Source of the DNA: DAOLCO01 sp964612555
GTDB lineage: Bacteria; Bdellovibrionota_C; UBA2361; SZUA-149; DAOLCO01
Direction of reading: 5' to 3'
Assembly (NCBI GenBank): GCA_964612555.1
Contig: CAZTBW010000006.1
Location: 124,001 to 188,000 of the forward strand
Length of the DNA stretch: 64,000 bases
Below the pieces are notes generated by a model that was not told the DNA's origin, made no database searches, and worked only from the letters and a program-made list of their open reading frames with translations. Positions 8,962-17,557 of this stretch are shown here, one piece after another (position 1 is the stretch's first letter; the number at the start of each line of letters is the position of its first letter). Position numbers and translations under genes: made by a program.

Positions 8962-10098
8962 ATGAACGAATCTTCTCTTTCAAGGCTTGTTTCATTTATA
9001 AATAATATAGACCTTTCTGATTTTTTCATTTCACGACTTTACCCCGCTCCTCCCGCAGTTGACTTGATGCGGGTTGATATTGAAGGACTCTCCATTGAAG
9101 AAATCAGGAAGCAGTTATCTGAAGAAGAGCTTTGGCAAGCCGGTAATCATTTTCTTAAGCAAAGACAGTTCATACTTGCTGATGTGTATTACGAACATGC
9201 GCTGAAAAAAAATAAGGAACTGCTGAAAGTTCGTGCACTGCGAGGGCTGGTGAGGCTCTGTCTTGGTGAATATAAAAAAGCAAATACTATTTTATCCAAA
9301 ATTCTACTTAATGATACTCCGCTTGAGGATGCAAGGCTGTGGCTTGCATATATTCGATTTAAAGAAGAGAAATTGCGCAGCGTTTCTCATCAACTGAATC
9401 TTGTTATAAAGCATGGGGGAAAGCAGAGTTCGTCTTCTGCCTTGTATATACTTCGTGCGATGTTGAGTATAAAAACTGCTAAAATTGATGAAGCAGAAAA
9501 GGCACTTCACGAAGGGCTTTTACTTCAGGATGAATATGTTATCAGATATATTCTTGCCTGCATGGGTTTTCTTAAAGGGGAAGAACTTTTTAGATCCGGT
9601 GATTTTAAAAACTCAATTTATACCTGGGTCAGATATGCGTCTTTAAGCGGTGATGCCTGGACCGGGATATCTGACATTGTCGTGTTCTTTAATTCACTTT
9701 CTAAAGATGCTGCGTATAAGAAAAAGCTTTCTGATATGAAAAAGCAGCTTTCAGATTCAAAAGATAAAGAGCTGTTTTACTGGTACGTATGTTATCTTCT
9801 TTGTGGTTTGTCTCTTCTTCCCGAGTTTTATGAATCATATGAATCCATTGAGGAGCGCACAAGGTTCTGGAAAGCTAAAAGCAGGGCATCGACGAGTTAT
9901 CCATATGCCCATTTTTGTTATGCACTTTGTCTTCTGTACGGAGGGCATCCGGATGAAGCGTATGAAGAGCTTATGGCGGTACGTGACAAAATCCCTGCGT
10001 CCAAGAAAGGATATTTTAAAATTGATCAATTAATTGATCTCACTGCGGAATTTAACGAGACAGAAAAAGGTTTCGATAGTGGTTTTGTAGTGGTATAA
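8962..10098 (+). CDS. TPR-like repeat protein, cytoplasmic
   Basis: A 378-residue, mostly helical protein with several tetratricopeptide-like units, for example FLKQRQFILADVYYEHALKK near 70 and later helix pairs ending with the AHFCYALCLLYGGHPDEAYEEL segment near 320. There is no signal peptide or transmembrane segment. It follows menB by 39 bases and precedes a TPR lipoprotein by 29, so it may be the cytoplasmic partner of that protein. TPR domains mediate protein contacts; no specific function can be assigned. Confidence 0.65.
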   Translation: MNESSLSRLVSFINNIDLSDFFISRLYPAPPAVDLMRVDIEGLSIEEIRKQLSEEELWQAGNHFLKQRQFILADVYYEHALKKNKELLKVRALRGLVRLCLGEYKKANTILSKILLNDTPLEDARLWLAYIRFKEEKLRSVSHQLNLVIKHGGKQSSSSALYILRAMLSIKTAKIDEAEKALHEGLLLQDEYVIRYILACMGFLKGEELFRSGDFKNSIYTWVRYASLSGDAWTGISDIVVFFNSLSKDAAYKKKLSDMKKQLSDSKDKELFYWYVCYLLCGLSLLPEFYESYESIEERTRFWKAKSRASTSYPYAHFCYALCLLYGGHPDEAYEELMAVRDKIPASKKGYFKIDQLIDLTAEFNETEKGFDSGFVVV

Positions 10099-10127
10099 TA
10101 AACCATACGTGTCACTATCAAATAATT

Positions 10128-10811
10128 ATGCAAGCAAAAATATATGCAGCAGGTTTTTTCATGATTGTAATGCTCGGTGTTACAATTACCGGGTGCAAGA
10201 AAGATCCTGCGGCAGAAAATTTCAGACAAGGCTTTGAAGCGCATCGTGATGGGGATCTTTCCCAATCTCTTGCTTATTATACCGAGGGTTTGAAGAAAGA
10301 CCCCGGGAACCATCAAATGAGAATCAGGTATGGAGCCTTACTTGAGGATGCAGGAGAGATAGATCAGGCGATAGAGCAGTATCAAACAGTTCTACAGGGA
10401 AACCCTAAACATATAAATGCCCGTATAGAGCTTGCTATGGCGTATCGAAAAAAAGGTATGTTGAATGATGCACTTGTTCATATGAAGCGGGTAGTTGAGT
10501 TAAAACCGGGAGAGGGGTGGATAAGGGACGTTTTAGGTAATGTGTATCAGGATGTGGGTAATCTCGATGCTGCTATCAAGGAGTACGAAGAGGCGGTGAG
10601 GCTTTCTCCTCATGAACCTGAATTTCGTGCTGATCTGGCAAATGCATATTTAAAAAAAGGGAGTAAAACCCTTGCTCTTGAGCAGTACAAGGCACTATAC
10701 CGTATTGTGGAAGGTCTTACCGGGGAGCGAGGCGGGAGAGATTACAGAAAGGAAGCCCGTTTTGCTGCTGATATGATTGGTTTACTACAGGATGATAAAG
10801 AGGGGAAATAA
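10128..10811 (+). CDS. TPR repeat lipoprotein
   Basis: A 227-residue exported protein with a type II signal peptide ending in ITGC (Cys 23), so it should be lipid-anchored. About four TPR units follow (residues 30-180), with clear motif lines such as YGALLEDAGEIDQAIEQYQ and LGNVYQDVGNLDAAIKEYEE. It resembles PilF/PilW- or BamD-type scaffolds in form, but no direct evidence links it to either. Its stop overlaps the thiolase start (TAATG), indicating translational coupling. Confidence 0.8.
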   Translation: MQAKIYAAGFFMIVMLGVTITGCKKDPAAENFRQGFEAHRDGDLSQSLAYYTEGLKKDPGNHQMRIRYGALLEDAGEIDQAIEQYQTVLQGNPKHINARIELAMAYRKKGMLNDALVHMKRVVELKPGEGWIRDVLGNVYQDVGNLDAAIKEYEEAVRLSPHEPEFRADLANAYLKKGSKTLALEQYKALYRIVEGLTGERGGRDYRKEARFAADMIGLLQDDKEGK

Positions 10812-11995
10812 TGAAATATAACGAGGTATATATAGCATCTGCAAAAAGATCTCCTATAGGAAGCTTTCAGGGGTCTTTATCCGGACTTTCTTCAGTCCAA
10901 ATCGGGCGTCAGGTTCTTGAATCATTGTTGTCAGATTCCGGTATTGCTCCTGATGTTGTGGATGAATGTATTATGGGGTCTGTGCTTACTGCGGGGCAGG
11001 GGCAGGCACCAGCCAGGCAACTTGCCATTGGTGCAGGAATACCGGTTTCTACTTCCGCACTGACCATTAATAAGGTTTGCAGCAGTGGGTTGTATGCGGT
11101 GATGCTTGCTGCAAGATCAATAGCACTTGGGGCAGCCGATGTGGTGGTGGCAGGCGGGATGGAGAGTATGTCAAATGTTCCGTATTATTTAATGAAACAT
11201 CGTTCAGGTGCCCGCTTGGGTAATGACGAAGTGCTTGATGGGCTTATTCATGATGGTCTCTGGGATGTGTATAATAATTTTCATATGGGCTGTGCGGGTG
11301 AATTGTGTGCAGAAAAATATGAACTTTCACGTGAGATGCAGGATGCCTATGCACTGGAGTCCTATGATCGGGCGCAGCATGCGATTGAAACGGGTTTATT
11401 TAAAAAAGAAATTGCACCGATAACGATTTCTTCCAAAAAAGAATCGTATACGGTGTCTGAAGATGAAGAGCCATCAAAATTAAAACGGGACAAGGTGGCA
11501 AAAGTTCCTACTGTTTTCAAGAAAGATGGTACTGTTACTGCGGTGAATGCAAGTTCTCTTAATGATGGAGCTGCGATGCTGCTGATTTGTTCTTCAAATG
11601 CGATAAAGAAGTATTCACTGACTCCGATTGCTAAAATTGTGAGTGATGGAGTTTTTTCTCGTGAGCCGGAGTGGTTTACTATTGCTCCTGTGGATGCCTT
11701 GAAAAATGCCCTTGCTTCAGCGGAGTTGTCTCTGGATGCACTTTCAGCGCTTGAAATAAACGAGGCATTTTCTGCGGTCTCACTTGCTTGTATGCATGAA
11801 CTTAAAGTCTCTCATGAAAAGGTGAATATTCGCGGAGGAGCTGTTTCTCTTGGGCACCCCATAGGGGCTTCGGGGGCGCGTATTCTGGTAAGTCTTCTCT
11901 CTATTCTTCAGGATATAAATGCCAGACATGGTGCAGTTGCTATTTGTAATGGAGGAGGGGAGGCTACTTCTCTTGTGGTGGAGAACTTATCTTAA
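10811..11995 (+). CDS. Acetyl-CoA acetyltransferase (thiolase)
   Basis: A 394-residue thiolase of the biosynthetic/degradative acetyl-CoA C-acetyltransferase type. The acylated Cys is Cys 90 in NKVCSSGLY; the catalytic His lies in GGAVSLGHPIGASGAR near 350 and the second Cys in CNGGGEA near 383. Length and all three signatures match the family. It overlaps the TPR lipoprotein stop and is followed with no gap by an ornithine cyclodeaminase-family gene. No partner beta-oxidation genes are nearby, so the pathway is open. Confidence 0.92.
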   Translation: MKYNEVYIASAKRSPIGSFQGSLSGLSSVQIGRQVLESLLSDSGIAPDVVDECIMGSVLTAGQGQAPARQLAIGAGIPVSTSALTINKVCSSGLYAVMLAARSIALGAADVVVAGGMESMSNVPYYLMKHRSGARLGNDEVLDGLIHDGLWDVYNNFHMGCAGELCAEKYELSREMQDAYALESYDRAQHAIETGLFKKEIAPITISSKKESYTVSEDEEPSKLKRDKVAKVPTVFKKDGTVTAVNASSLNDGAAMLLICSSNAIKKYSLTPIAKIVSDGVFSREPEWFTIAPVDALKNALASAELSLDALSALEINEAFSAVSLACMHELKVSHEKVNIRGGAVSLGHPIGASGARILVSLLSILQDINARHGAVAICNGGGEATSLVVENLS

Positions 11996-13021
11996 ATGAA
12001 CAAAGATATTTCTACATTGTATCTTGATGTTTCTGATCTGAAGAAGCTTGTTTCTGTTGTTGGGCTTCCTGCTCTTATTAAAATGGCTGTGGATGAAATA
12101 AGAGATGGTTTTTTGCGATGGGATGAGTTTGAAAAATCTCCCAGGACTGCCAATCATTGCCCTAAAGGTGTGATTGAGTTAATGCCAATTTCAAATAAAG
12201 AGTATTTTTCTTTCAAGTATGTGAATGGTCATCCGGTTAACCCGGGTATTGGTTTACCTACGATCATGTCTTTTGGGGCATATGCAGAAATGGAAACCGG
12301 AGTTCCTTTGTTGTTAAGTGAAATGACTATTCTGACAGCAATAAGAACTGCCGCTACTTCTGTACTTGCCGCACAACATATGGCTAACCCGGCTCCCCGA
12401 ACTATGGGAATGATAGGAAATGGTGCTCAATCAGAGTTTCAGATACTTGCGTTTTATAATTTGATGGGGATTAAGAACTTCAGATTGTTTGATATAGATT
12501 CTGAAGCTACAAAGAAACTGATTCATAATCTTTCTGATAATTCTGAGCTTGTTCTTACTCCTTGTAGCTCCGCTTCTGTTGCAGCCAGAGGCTGTGATAT
12601 TGTAACTACTTGTACGGCGGATAAAAAGAATGCGGTTATATTAAAAAAATCTGATGTGTCTGATGGGATGCATCTTAATGCCATTGGAGGGGATTGTCCC
12701 GGAAAGACTGAGCTTGAAAAAGGGATTCTTGAAGCAGCCCGGGTAGTGGTCGAATATGCCCCGCAAAGCAGAATAGAGGGTGAGATTCAACAGATGGATT
12801 CTGACTTTCCTGTAATAGAGTTGTATGAAGTAATTACAGGTTCCAGAAAAGGGCGAGAAACGACCTCTGAAATAAGCATCTTTGATTCTGTAGGGTTTTC
12901 ACTTGAAGACTATTCCATACTTAAACTTGTCTATGCCCTTGCAAAAAAACATGGAGTAGGTTCCTCAATCGAGATTCTCCCCAGAATGAAGAACGTAAAA
13001 GATTTGTTTGGGCTCCTGTAA
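11996..13021 (+). CDS. Ornithine cyclodeaminase / mu-crystallin family enzyme
   Basis: A 341-residue NAD(P)-binding enzyme. The Rossmann turn GMIGNGAQSE lies near 137-146, followed by FRLFDID, whose acidic end suits NAD binding. NAIGGDCPGKTELE near 220 is close to the segment seen in true ornithine cyclodeaminases, which convert ornithine to proline. Other family members are alanine dehydrogenases and ketimine reductases, so the substrate is not certain. Its ATG follows the thiolase stop directly, so the two are probably co-translated. Confidence 0.8.
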   Translation: MNKDISTLYLDVSDLKKLVSVVGLPALIKMAVDEIRDGFLRWDEFEKSPRTANHCPKGVIELMPISNKEYFSFKYVNGHPVNPGIGLPTIMSFGAYAEMETGVPLLLSEMTILTAIRTAATSVLAAQHMANPAPRTMGMIGNGAQSEFQILAFYNLMGIKNFRLFDIDSEATKKLIHNLSDNSELVLTPCSSASVAARGCDIVTTCTADKKNAVILKKSDVSDGMHLNAIGGDCPGKTELEKGILEAARVVVEYAPQSRIEGEIQQMDSDFPVIELYEVITGSRKGRETTSEISIFDSVGFSLEDYSILKLVYALAKKHGVGSSIEILPRMKNVKDLFGLL

Positions 13022-13036
13022 TTCCAGGGGAAAACC

Positions 13037-13753
13037 TTACCGCAACCCACTTAGCCTTTTTATGTTTTCAACTATTTGAGTTTCGTAGACGGCAAGTTCT
13101 TCAGGAAGGTTTTGTAAGTTACATGAGTTATTGCTTTCTGATTCTGTGACGGAAAAAGTTTGCGTAGCAGCTTTATTCATTTCTTTTATTTGTTCAATGG
13201 AATAAATACCTTGTTCGAAAAAGGTGTTGGAATTCATGTTTTCAGAGGGTAGTGAGACGGATATGCCTTCCCCTGCTGAAGGTTTTTCACGAATCAGTAC
13301 CGGACCGGGAATGGAAAATTCTTTTTGGATAATCTGCTGAGTATCTTTTGTTACAGAAACTTGTATGAGGGCGTTTAATGCTCCTGTGAGAGAGGTGTCA
13401 ATTTGATATTCTTTAAGGGGGAGGTGTGCTGAACCGCTATAGAGTTGACCAAGTGAATTAAAGCTGAGTTGACCAGAAAATTCTGAAGGGGTGCTGGATT
13501 GTGATGAGGCAAGAAAACCTTTAAAAATAATACTGTCAAACTCATCACTGAGAAGTGTAATATTGAGGGATGCAAGCGGGATGGTTTTATAGGTCAGGCA
13601 GTAATGATATATTACTTTTTCAAGGGAAAACAGTGAATAATGTTCTTTCTTTTTATTAAGTTCCAGTACTGAAAAGTAGAGGACAAAACCTGAGATACCT
13701 ACAAGTAATATTGCAAGCAGCAGTTCTTTTAATTTTCTTTTATCCTGAAACAT
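13037..13753 (-). CDS. Hypothetical single-pass membrane protein
   Basis: A 238-residue protein I do not recognise. One transmembrane helix spans about residues 9-29, with a positively charged N terminus before it, so most of the chain should be periplasmic. The remainder is Ser/Thr-rich with predicted strands, and Cys 217 lies near the end. It lies just downstream of the DAHP synthase gene (14 bases apart), so the two may share a transcript, and it converges on the cyclodeaminase gene. No function is proposed. Confidence 0.55.
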   Translation of the reverse strand: MFQDKRKLKELLLAILLVGISGFVLYFSVLELNKKKEHYSLFSLEKVIYHYCLTYKTIPLASLNITLLSDEFDSIIFKGFLASSQSSTPSEFSGQLSFNSLGQLYSGSAHLPLKEYQIDTSLTGALNALIQVSVTKDTQQIIQKEFSIPGPVLIREKPSAGEGISVSLPSENMNSNTFFEQGIYSIEQIKEMNKAATQTFSVTESESNNSCNLQNLPEELAVYETQIVENIKRLSGLR

Positions 13754-13767
13754 GAGTAGTTACGCGT

Positions 13768-14814
13768 TCAGATACTTGATTTTAATTTTTCGTATGAGTT
13801 AAGTATCAATTCCTCGGTGGTGTCCCAACTGATGCAGGCGTCGGTAATAGAAACCCCGTAGGTAAGGGGCTTCTCTTTTGATATATCCTGACGACCTTCT
13901 TTTAAATTACTTTCGAGCATAAACCCAAAGATAGACGAGTTACCTTCAAGGATTTGCTGAATACAGCTATTCCATACAAGGGATTGTTTGGTATAGTCTT
14001 TTTCTGAATTGCCATGACTGCAATCCACGAGAACTCGAGAGTTAAGTTTTGCATTTTTTAAAAATGCTGCAATTTTTTCAATGGTGCTTCTGTCATAGTT
14101 TGGAGTAACACCCCCCCGAAGTACAATATGAGTGTCGGGGTTGCCTTTGGTGTTAAGAACGGTACATCTTCCCTCGTGGTCAATCCCGAGAAAATGGTGT
14201 GGACTGGAAGCTGCTTGCATGGCGTTTATTGCAACGAAAAAATTCCCATCGGTACCATTTTTAAATCCGACCGGGGTAGATAGTCCACTTGCCATTTCAC
14301 GATGTATTTGCGATTCCGTGGTCCTTGCACCGATAGCGTTCCAGGAGATGAGATCATCAATGTACTGTGGGACAATTGCATCGAGTGCTTCTGTGGCAGC
14401 AGGGACTCCTTCTTCCAGCACTTCAAGTAGAAATTTCCTTGCGGTTCTTAGACCATCAGATATTGAAAAAGTGTCATTAAGATTCGGGTCATTAATAAGA
14501 CCTTTCCATCCCGTGGTGGTTCGTGGTTTGGTAAAATATACTCGCATGAGGATGAGAAACTTGTCTTTAACCTGTTCAGACAGTGCTGCAAGTTTTCTTG
14601 CGTACTCAAGTCCTGATCTGGTGTCGTGTATGGAGCAGGGACCAACGATCAAAGCGATGCGTTTGTCTGTTCCCTTAAGAATATTTCCAAATGATTCTCT
14701 TGCGGATACTACAAGGGCTTTTACCTCTTCGTTCAAGGTAGTTTCTGATTTAATCTCACTGGGGGTGGGGAGATGCTCGTAAGAATGGATATTAATATCA
14801 GATAATTGAGTCAT
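13768..14814 (-). CDS. aroF/aroG: 3-Deoxy-7-phosphoheptulonate synthase, class I
   Basis: A 348-residue class I DAHP synthase, which condenses phosphoenolpyruvate and erythrose 4-phosphate at the entry to the shikimate pathway. The motifs include GPCSIHD near 58, MRVYFTKPRTTTGWKGLINDP near 92, GARTTESQ, and DCSHGNSEKDY near 265. Length matches AroF/AroG/AroH. Which feedback isozyme it represents cannot be read here. It is divergent from thiD. AroK, AroA and PheA-like genes elsewhere in the window belong to the same pathway. Confidence 0.95.
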   Translation of the reverse strand: MTQLSDINIHSYEHLPTPSEIKSETTLNEEVKALVVSARESFGNILKGTDKRIALIVGPCSIHDTRSGLEYARKLAALSEQVKDKFLILMRVYFTKPRTTTGWKGLINDPNLNDTFSISDGLRTARKFLLEVLEEGVPAATEALDAIVPQYIDDLISWNAIGARTTESQIHREMASGLSTPVGFKNGTDGNFFVAINAMQAASSPHHFLGIDHEGRCTVLNTKGNPDTHIVLRGGVTPNYDRSTIEKIAAFLKNAKLNSRVLVDCSHGNSEKDYTKQSLVWNSCIQQILEGNSSIFGFMLESNLKEGRQDISKEKPLTYGVSITDACISWDTTEELILNSYEKLKSSI

Positions 14815-14919
14815 TTTTAGTCTTTGGTACGAATTCTTTTTGTTATCATTTAAAAGTTAGAGAAATAATGATAAAATCCCCTAAACATTTTACAGAAGAT
14901 TTTTGGCTCTATTTAAATC

Positions 14920-15693
14920 ATGAAACCTATATGTCTTACAATAGCAGGAACGGATACTGTTGGGGGGGCGGGGGTATCCCTTGATTTACAAGTATTTAAA
15001 ACTCTTAATAAAAGAGGAGTTTTTGTTATTAGTGTGGTAGTTGCCCAAAATTCTTCCCGTGTTTTCAGTCATTTTCCGCTTCCCGATAATGTTTTTTCTG
15101 ATCAGCTTGCTGCCATGATCGAGTCAAACCCCCCGACTGCAATTAAAGTCGGCTTGATCTCCGGGAGTCATATAGATCATGTGCGGAGCTTTTGTTCTGA
15201 TAAGGGGCTGAGGTGTCCCATAGTGTGTGACCCGGTTCTTGCAAGTAGTTCGGGCTATAATTTTTCAAGTCCGGATTCGTTGCTGTCTTTTTTTCCGTAC
15301 TGCGCTCTGATTACTCCAAATGTTCCGGAAGCGGAGATTCTCTCCCAAAAAAGGATTGATACGAAAGAGAATCTTTATCTTGCAGGAAAAGTTCTTCTTG
15401 AGAAATCAAAAGGAGTCCCCGTGTTGATAAAGGGAGGACATTTCAGGGAAGGAAGCTCTGATTATTTATTTACAAAAGATGAAATATTGGAAATTGAAAC
15501 AAGGCATGTAGACTGTGTGTATAAGGTAAGGGGTACGGGGTGTCTTTTTTCTTCTGCGATAACTTCGTTCCTTGCAGAAGGTTTCACGCTTGTTGAATCA
15601 ATTACATCAGCAAAAAGATTTCTGGAAAAACAGATTCAATATATTGAAGTTGAAGATCAGGAAAACAAGATCGCCGTGTTTGATGTAAGATAG
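14920..15693 (+). CDS. thiD: Hydroxymethylpyrimidine / phosphomethylpyrimidine kinase
   Basis: A 257-residue ribokinase-fold kinase of thiamine synthesis. The N-terminal AGTDTVGGAGVSLDLQ matches ThiD's AGSDSSGGAGIQADL with several changes; PTAIKVGLI, CDPVLASSSG and TPNVPEAEIL follow, and the anion-hole segment VRGTGCLFSSAI lies near 205. Changes in the first motif leave some room for a related vitamin B6 kinase. No other thiamine genes are adjacent. No ribosome binding site is visible before the ATG. Confidence 0.85.
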   Translation: MKPICLTIAGTDTVGGAGVSLDLQVFKTLNKRGVFVISVVVAQNSSRVFSHFPLPDNVFSDQLAAMIESNPPTAIKVGLISGSHIDHVRSFCSDKGLRCPIVCDPVLASSSGYNFSSPDSLLSFFPYCALITPNVPEAEILSQKRIDTKENLYLAGKVLLEKSKGVPVLIKGGHFREGSSDYLFTKDEILEIETRHVDCVYKVRGTGCLFSSAITSFLAEGFTLVESITSAKRFLEKQIQYIEVEDQENKIAVFDVR

Positions 15694-15706
15694 TCTTGTA
15701 AGACTA
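15691..15706. terminator. Hairpin between convergent genes
   Basis: TAGTCTT and AAGACTA form a 7-bp stem with a 2-base loop at the convergent thiD/HDOD junction, overlapping the thiD stop. Neither side has a T-run, so it would be a weak terminator at best. Confidence 0.25.
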
Positions 15707-15719
15707 CATCAAGTACGGG

Positions 15720-16610
15720 CTACATAAACGCAGCTCCGATATTGTCAAACATCTCTTTTGTCTGTGTTTTTATCTGCTCCAGATCACTTTCATTAAGCTC
15801 AAACAAGGCACCAAGTGCAAGCATGTCGGCTGTGGTGTCCGGATAACCATTTTCATGACCAACCCCAAGCCCATGTGCAACAAGGTCTGCAAGGGTAATG
15901 AGACAGGTTTTTTCCTGTAATTCGGACTCTATTTTTGAAGGAATCGAATCGTGGTGATGCAGGATTACCTGACAGGTATCAGTGGAAAAATTCCATTTTT
16001 TTGCAACTAGTGCTCCTATTAAAGGATGAGCAAAGCCAAACTCTTTTTGTTCCACCTCGTGGTACATTTCCCCTTTTTTTGTTACTTGAGTGACCTCTGT
16101 GTATTCTTTCGGGATTTGGCGCATGAGCACAAGTTTTCCAAGATCGTGTAAAAGACCTAATAGAAATAACTCTTCCACATATGCTTTTTTCAGTCTGGTT
16201 CCGATGATTCTGCTGGCAACTGCCGTACAGGTGGAGTTCTCCCATATCATGCGTTCAATTGGACCGAACTTTCTGTTTAGTTGTCTCAGGGTGGCAGCCA
16301 CGATAATACCTTTTAGGGTTTTAAAACCGATGGTCATTATTGCCTGGTTAATGGTACTGATCTCTCTCTGACGGGAGAACATGGCAGAGTTTGCAATTTT
16401 CAAGACTCGCGCAGTAAGAGCGGTGTCCTGTCCAAGAAGTTGTGTAAGCTGATTTGCAGTGGTGTCCGGATTTTCAATGAGTGCCAGTGCCTGGGATGCA
16501 ACGTGAGGTAAAGGCGGCAGATCACTCACCCATGCAACGATTTCTTTCCAATCTTTATTAGGAGAAACATGCTCTCTGTACTCTTCAGGTACGCTAGACT
16601 CGATTGCCAT
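15720..16610 (-). CDS. HDOD domain signalling protein
   Basis: A 296-residue protein made almost entirely of one HDOD domain. The start of the domain reads LPPLPHVASQALALIENPDTTANQL near 31-55; LGLLHDLGKLVLM and HPLIGALVAKKW follow. HDOD proteins act in regulation, often in chemotaxis, motility or cyclic-di-GMP networks. It is divergent from a STAS-domain gene, which also suggests a signalling role. GCGGGA upstream supports the start. The partner and input are unknown. Confidence 0.9.
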   Translation of the reverse strand: MAIESSVPEEYREHVSPNKDWKEIVAWVSDLPPLPHVASQALALIENPDTTANQLTQLLGQDTALTARVLKIANSAMFSRQREISTINQAIMTIGFKTLKGIIVAATLRQLNRKFGPIERMIWENSTCTAVASRIIGTRLKKAYVEELFLLGLLHDLGKLVLMRQIPKEYTEVTQVTKKGEMYHEVEQKEFGFAHPLIGALVAKKWNFSTDTCQVILHHHDSIPSKIESELQEKTCLITLADLVAHGLGVGHENGYPDTTADMLALGALFELNESDLEQIKTQTKEMFDNIGAAFM

Positions 16611-16795
16611 AATTTATCCCGCATCCTCAATTTACGTATTAACTTGGTACCAGGGTAACACACCCCATAGATTAAACGGCACCCGGAAAGGCAAACTTAA
16701 GCGCTATTTTTTCACAGATTCGTTATAACCATCTAAATTCATCAAATTTTTTCCAGCAATTATTTATTCTTTTAGCTCTTTAGATACTCGGAGAT

Positions 16796-16806
16796 TCTGC
16801 CGATAT
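16796..16806 (+). promoter_or_regulatory. Candidate sigma-28-like promoter element (second copy)
   Basis: TCTGCCGATAT lies 52 bases before the STAS gene and is followed by GCAAGTATAGG. It matches the element at 2913-2923 in 10 of 11 bases and fits a FliA -10 box (GCCGATAA). The usual TAAA -35 sequence is poor, so experimental mapping would decide. Confidence 0.35.
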
Positions 16807-16858
16807 GCAAGTATAGGTTTCAAAAGTGTTTTGTGCAGGCTTCAGATAGGGATTGTAG

Positions 16859-17191
16859 ATGGATAAAGTAGATTTCAAGACAAGAAAAGAGGGTGACATT
16901 TCATTTATTGAAGTGAGTGCCGATCTTGATAATGAAAATGCGGGAGAAGCGCTGAGAATTGCCTTTAATGGTCTTGCTGACCGTGGAAATAAAACAATAG
17001 TCCTTGAGCTTGATAACGTAGAAATAATTAACTCCTATGGGCTTGGGAAAATTCTGATGTGTTATCAAAGATTGAAAGTGGAAGAGGGAGTTTTGATGGT
17101 TACTCCACTCAAAGGTTTTGTAAGAGAAGTTTTTGAACTTCTCATGCTGGATTCATTATTTCCTGTATATGAAGCTAAAGAGAAGGACTAA
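16859..17191 (+). CDS. STAS-domain protein (anti-sigma factor antagonist type)
   Basis: A 110-residue protein that is a single STAS domain. The strand-turn-helix segment INSYGLGKI places Ser 59 at the usual phosphorylation position of SpoIIAA/RsbV proteins (usually DSSGLG; here Asn precedes the Ser). Such proteins switch partners with anti-sigma kinases or work in sensory complexes. No kinase or sigma factor gene adjoins it. AGGG upstream supports the start. It is followed by a zinc-ribbon protein in the same direction, 10 bases apart. Confidence 0.88.
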   Translation: MDKVDFKTRKEGDISFIEVSADLDNENAGEALRIAFNGLADRGNKTIVLELDNVEIINSYGLGKILMCYQRLKVEEGVLMVTPLKGFVREVFELLMLDSLFPVYEAKEKD

Positions 17192-17201
17192 AGGGGTTCT
17201 T

Positions 17202-17540
17202 ATGTCATTGAAATTCAGATTACGTGGTTTAGCTGAAACTTTTGTTGATAATATGATTTGCCCGGAGTGCGAACATGATCCTTCCGGTGACCCTGAAGGT
17301 TTTAAAACAGATCATACGAAGGTAACTCTTTCCGGTATTGTGGTAGTAGTTCAATGTTCGTGCTGTAATCATGTGTTTGTTCCGGAGCAGCAGAAATTCG
17401 GGATAATTAACTCTCAGAGACTCCAGGCGGCAGTTGAGAGGGATTGTGAAAATACCGGGCAACCCGTGTATTATAATAAAAGCTGCGTTGAAATAGAAGT
17501 CGAAAAATTAAATGCACGACAGTCCTGCAAGATGCATTAG
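17202..17540 (+). CDS. Small zinc-ribbon-like protein
   Basis: A 112-residue protein of unknown function. Cys 20 and Cys 23 (CPEC) with Cys 52, 54 and 55 (CSCC) form a likely zinc site, with a hydrophobic strand between. A longer frame opens upstream inside the STAS gene, but the ATG at 17202 has AAGGGG 5 bases before it and is the better start. It follows the STAS gene closely and is probably co-expressed, which suggests a link to that signalling protein. Confidence 0.7.
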   Translation: MSLKFRLRGLAETFVDNMICPECEHDPSGDPEGFKTDHTKVTLSGIVVVVQCSCCNHVFVPEQQKFGIINSQRLQAAVERDCENTGQPVYYNKSCVEIEVEKLNARQSCKMH

Positions 17541-17557
17541 TTCTTGTTATTTCAGTA

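Noticed and set aside
14132..14782. Long frame opposite DAHP synthase
   Set aside because: It mirrors a strongly conserved enzyme, so it is a shadow of its codon bias.
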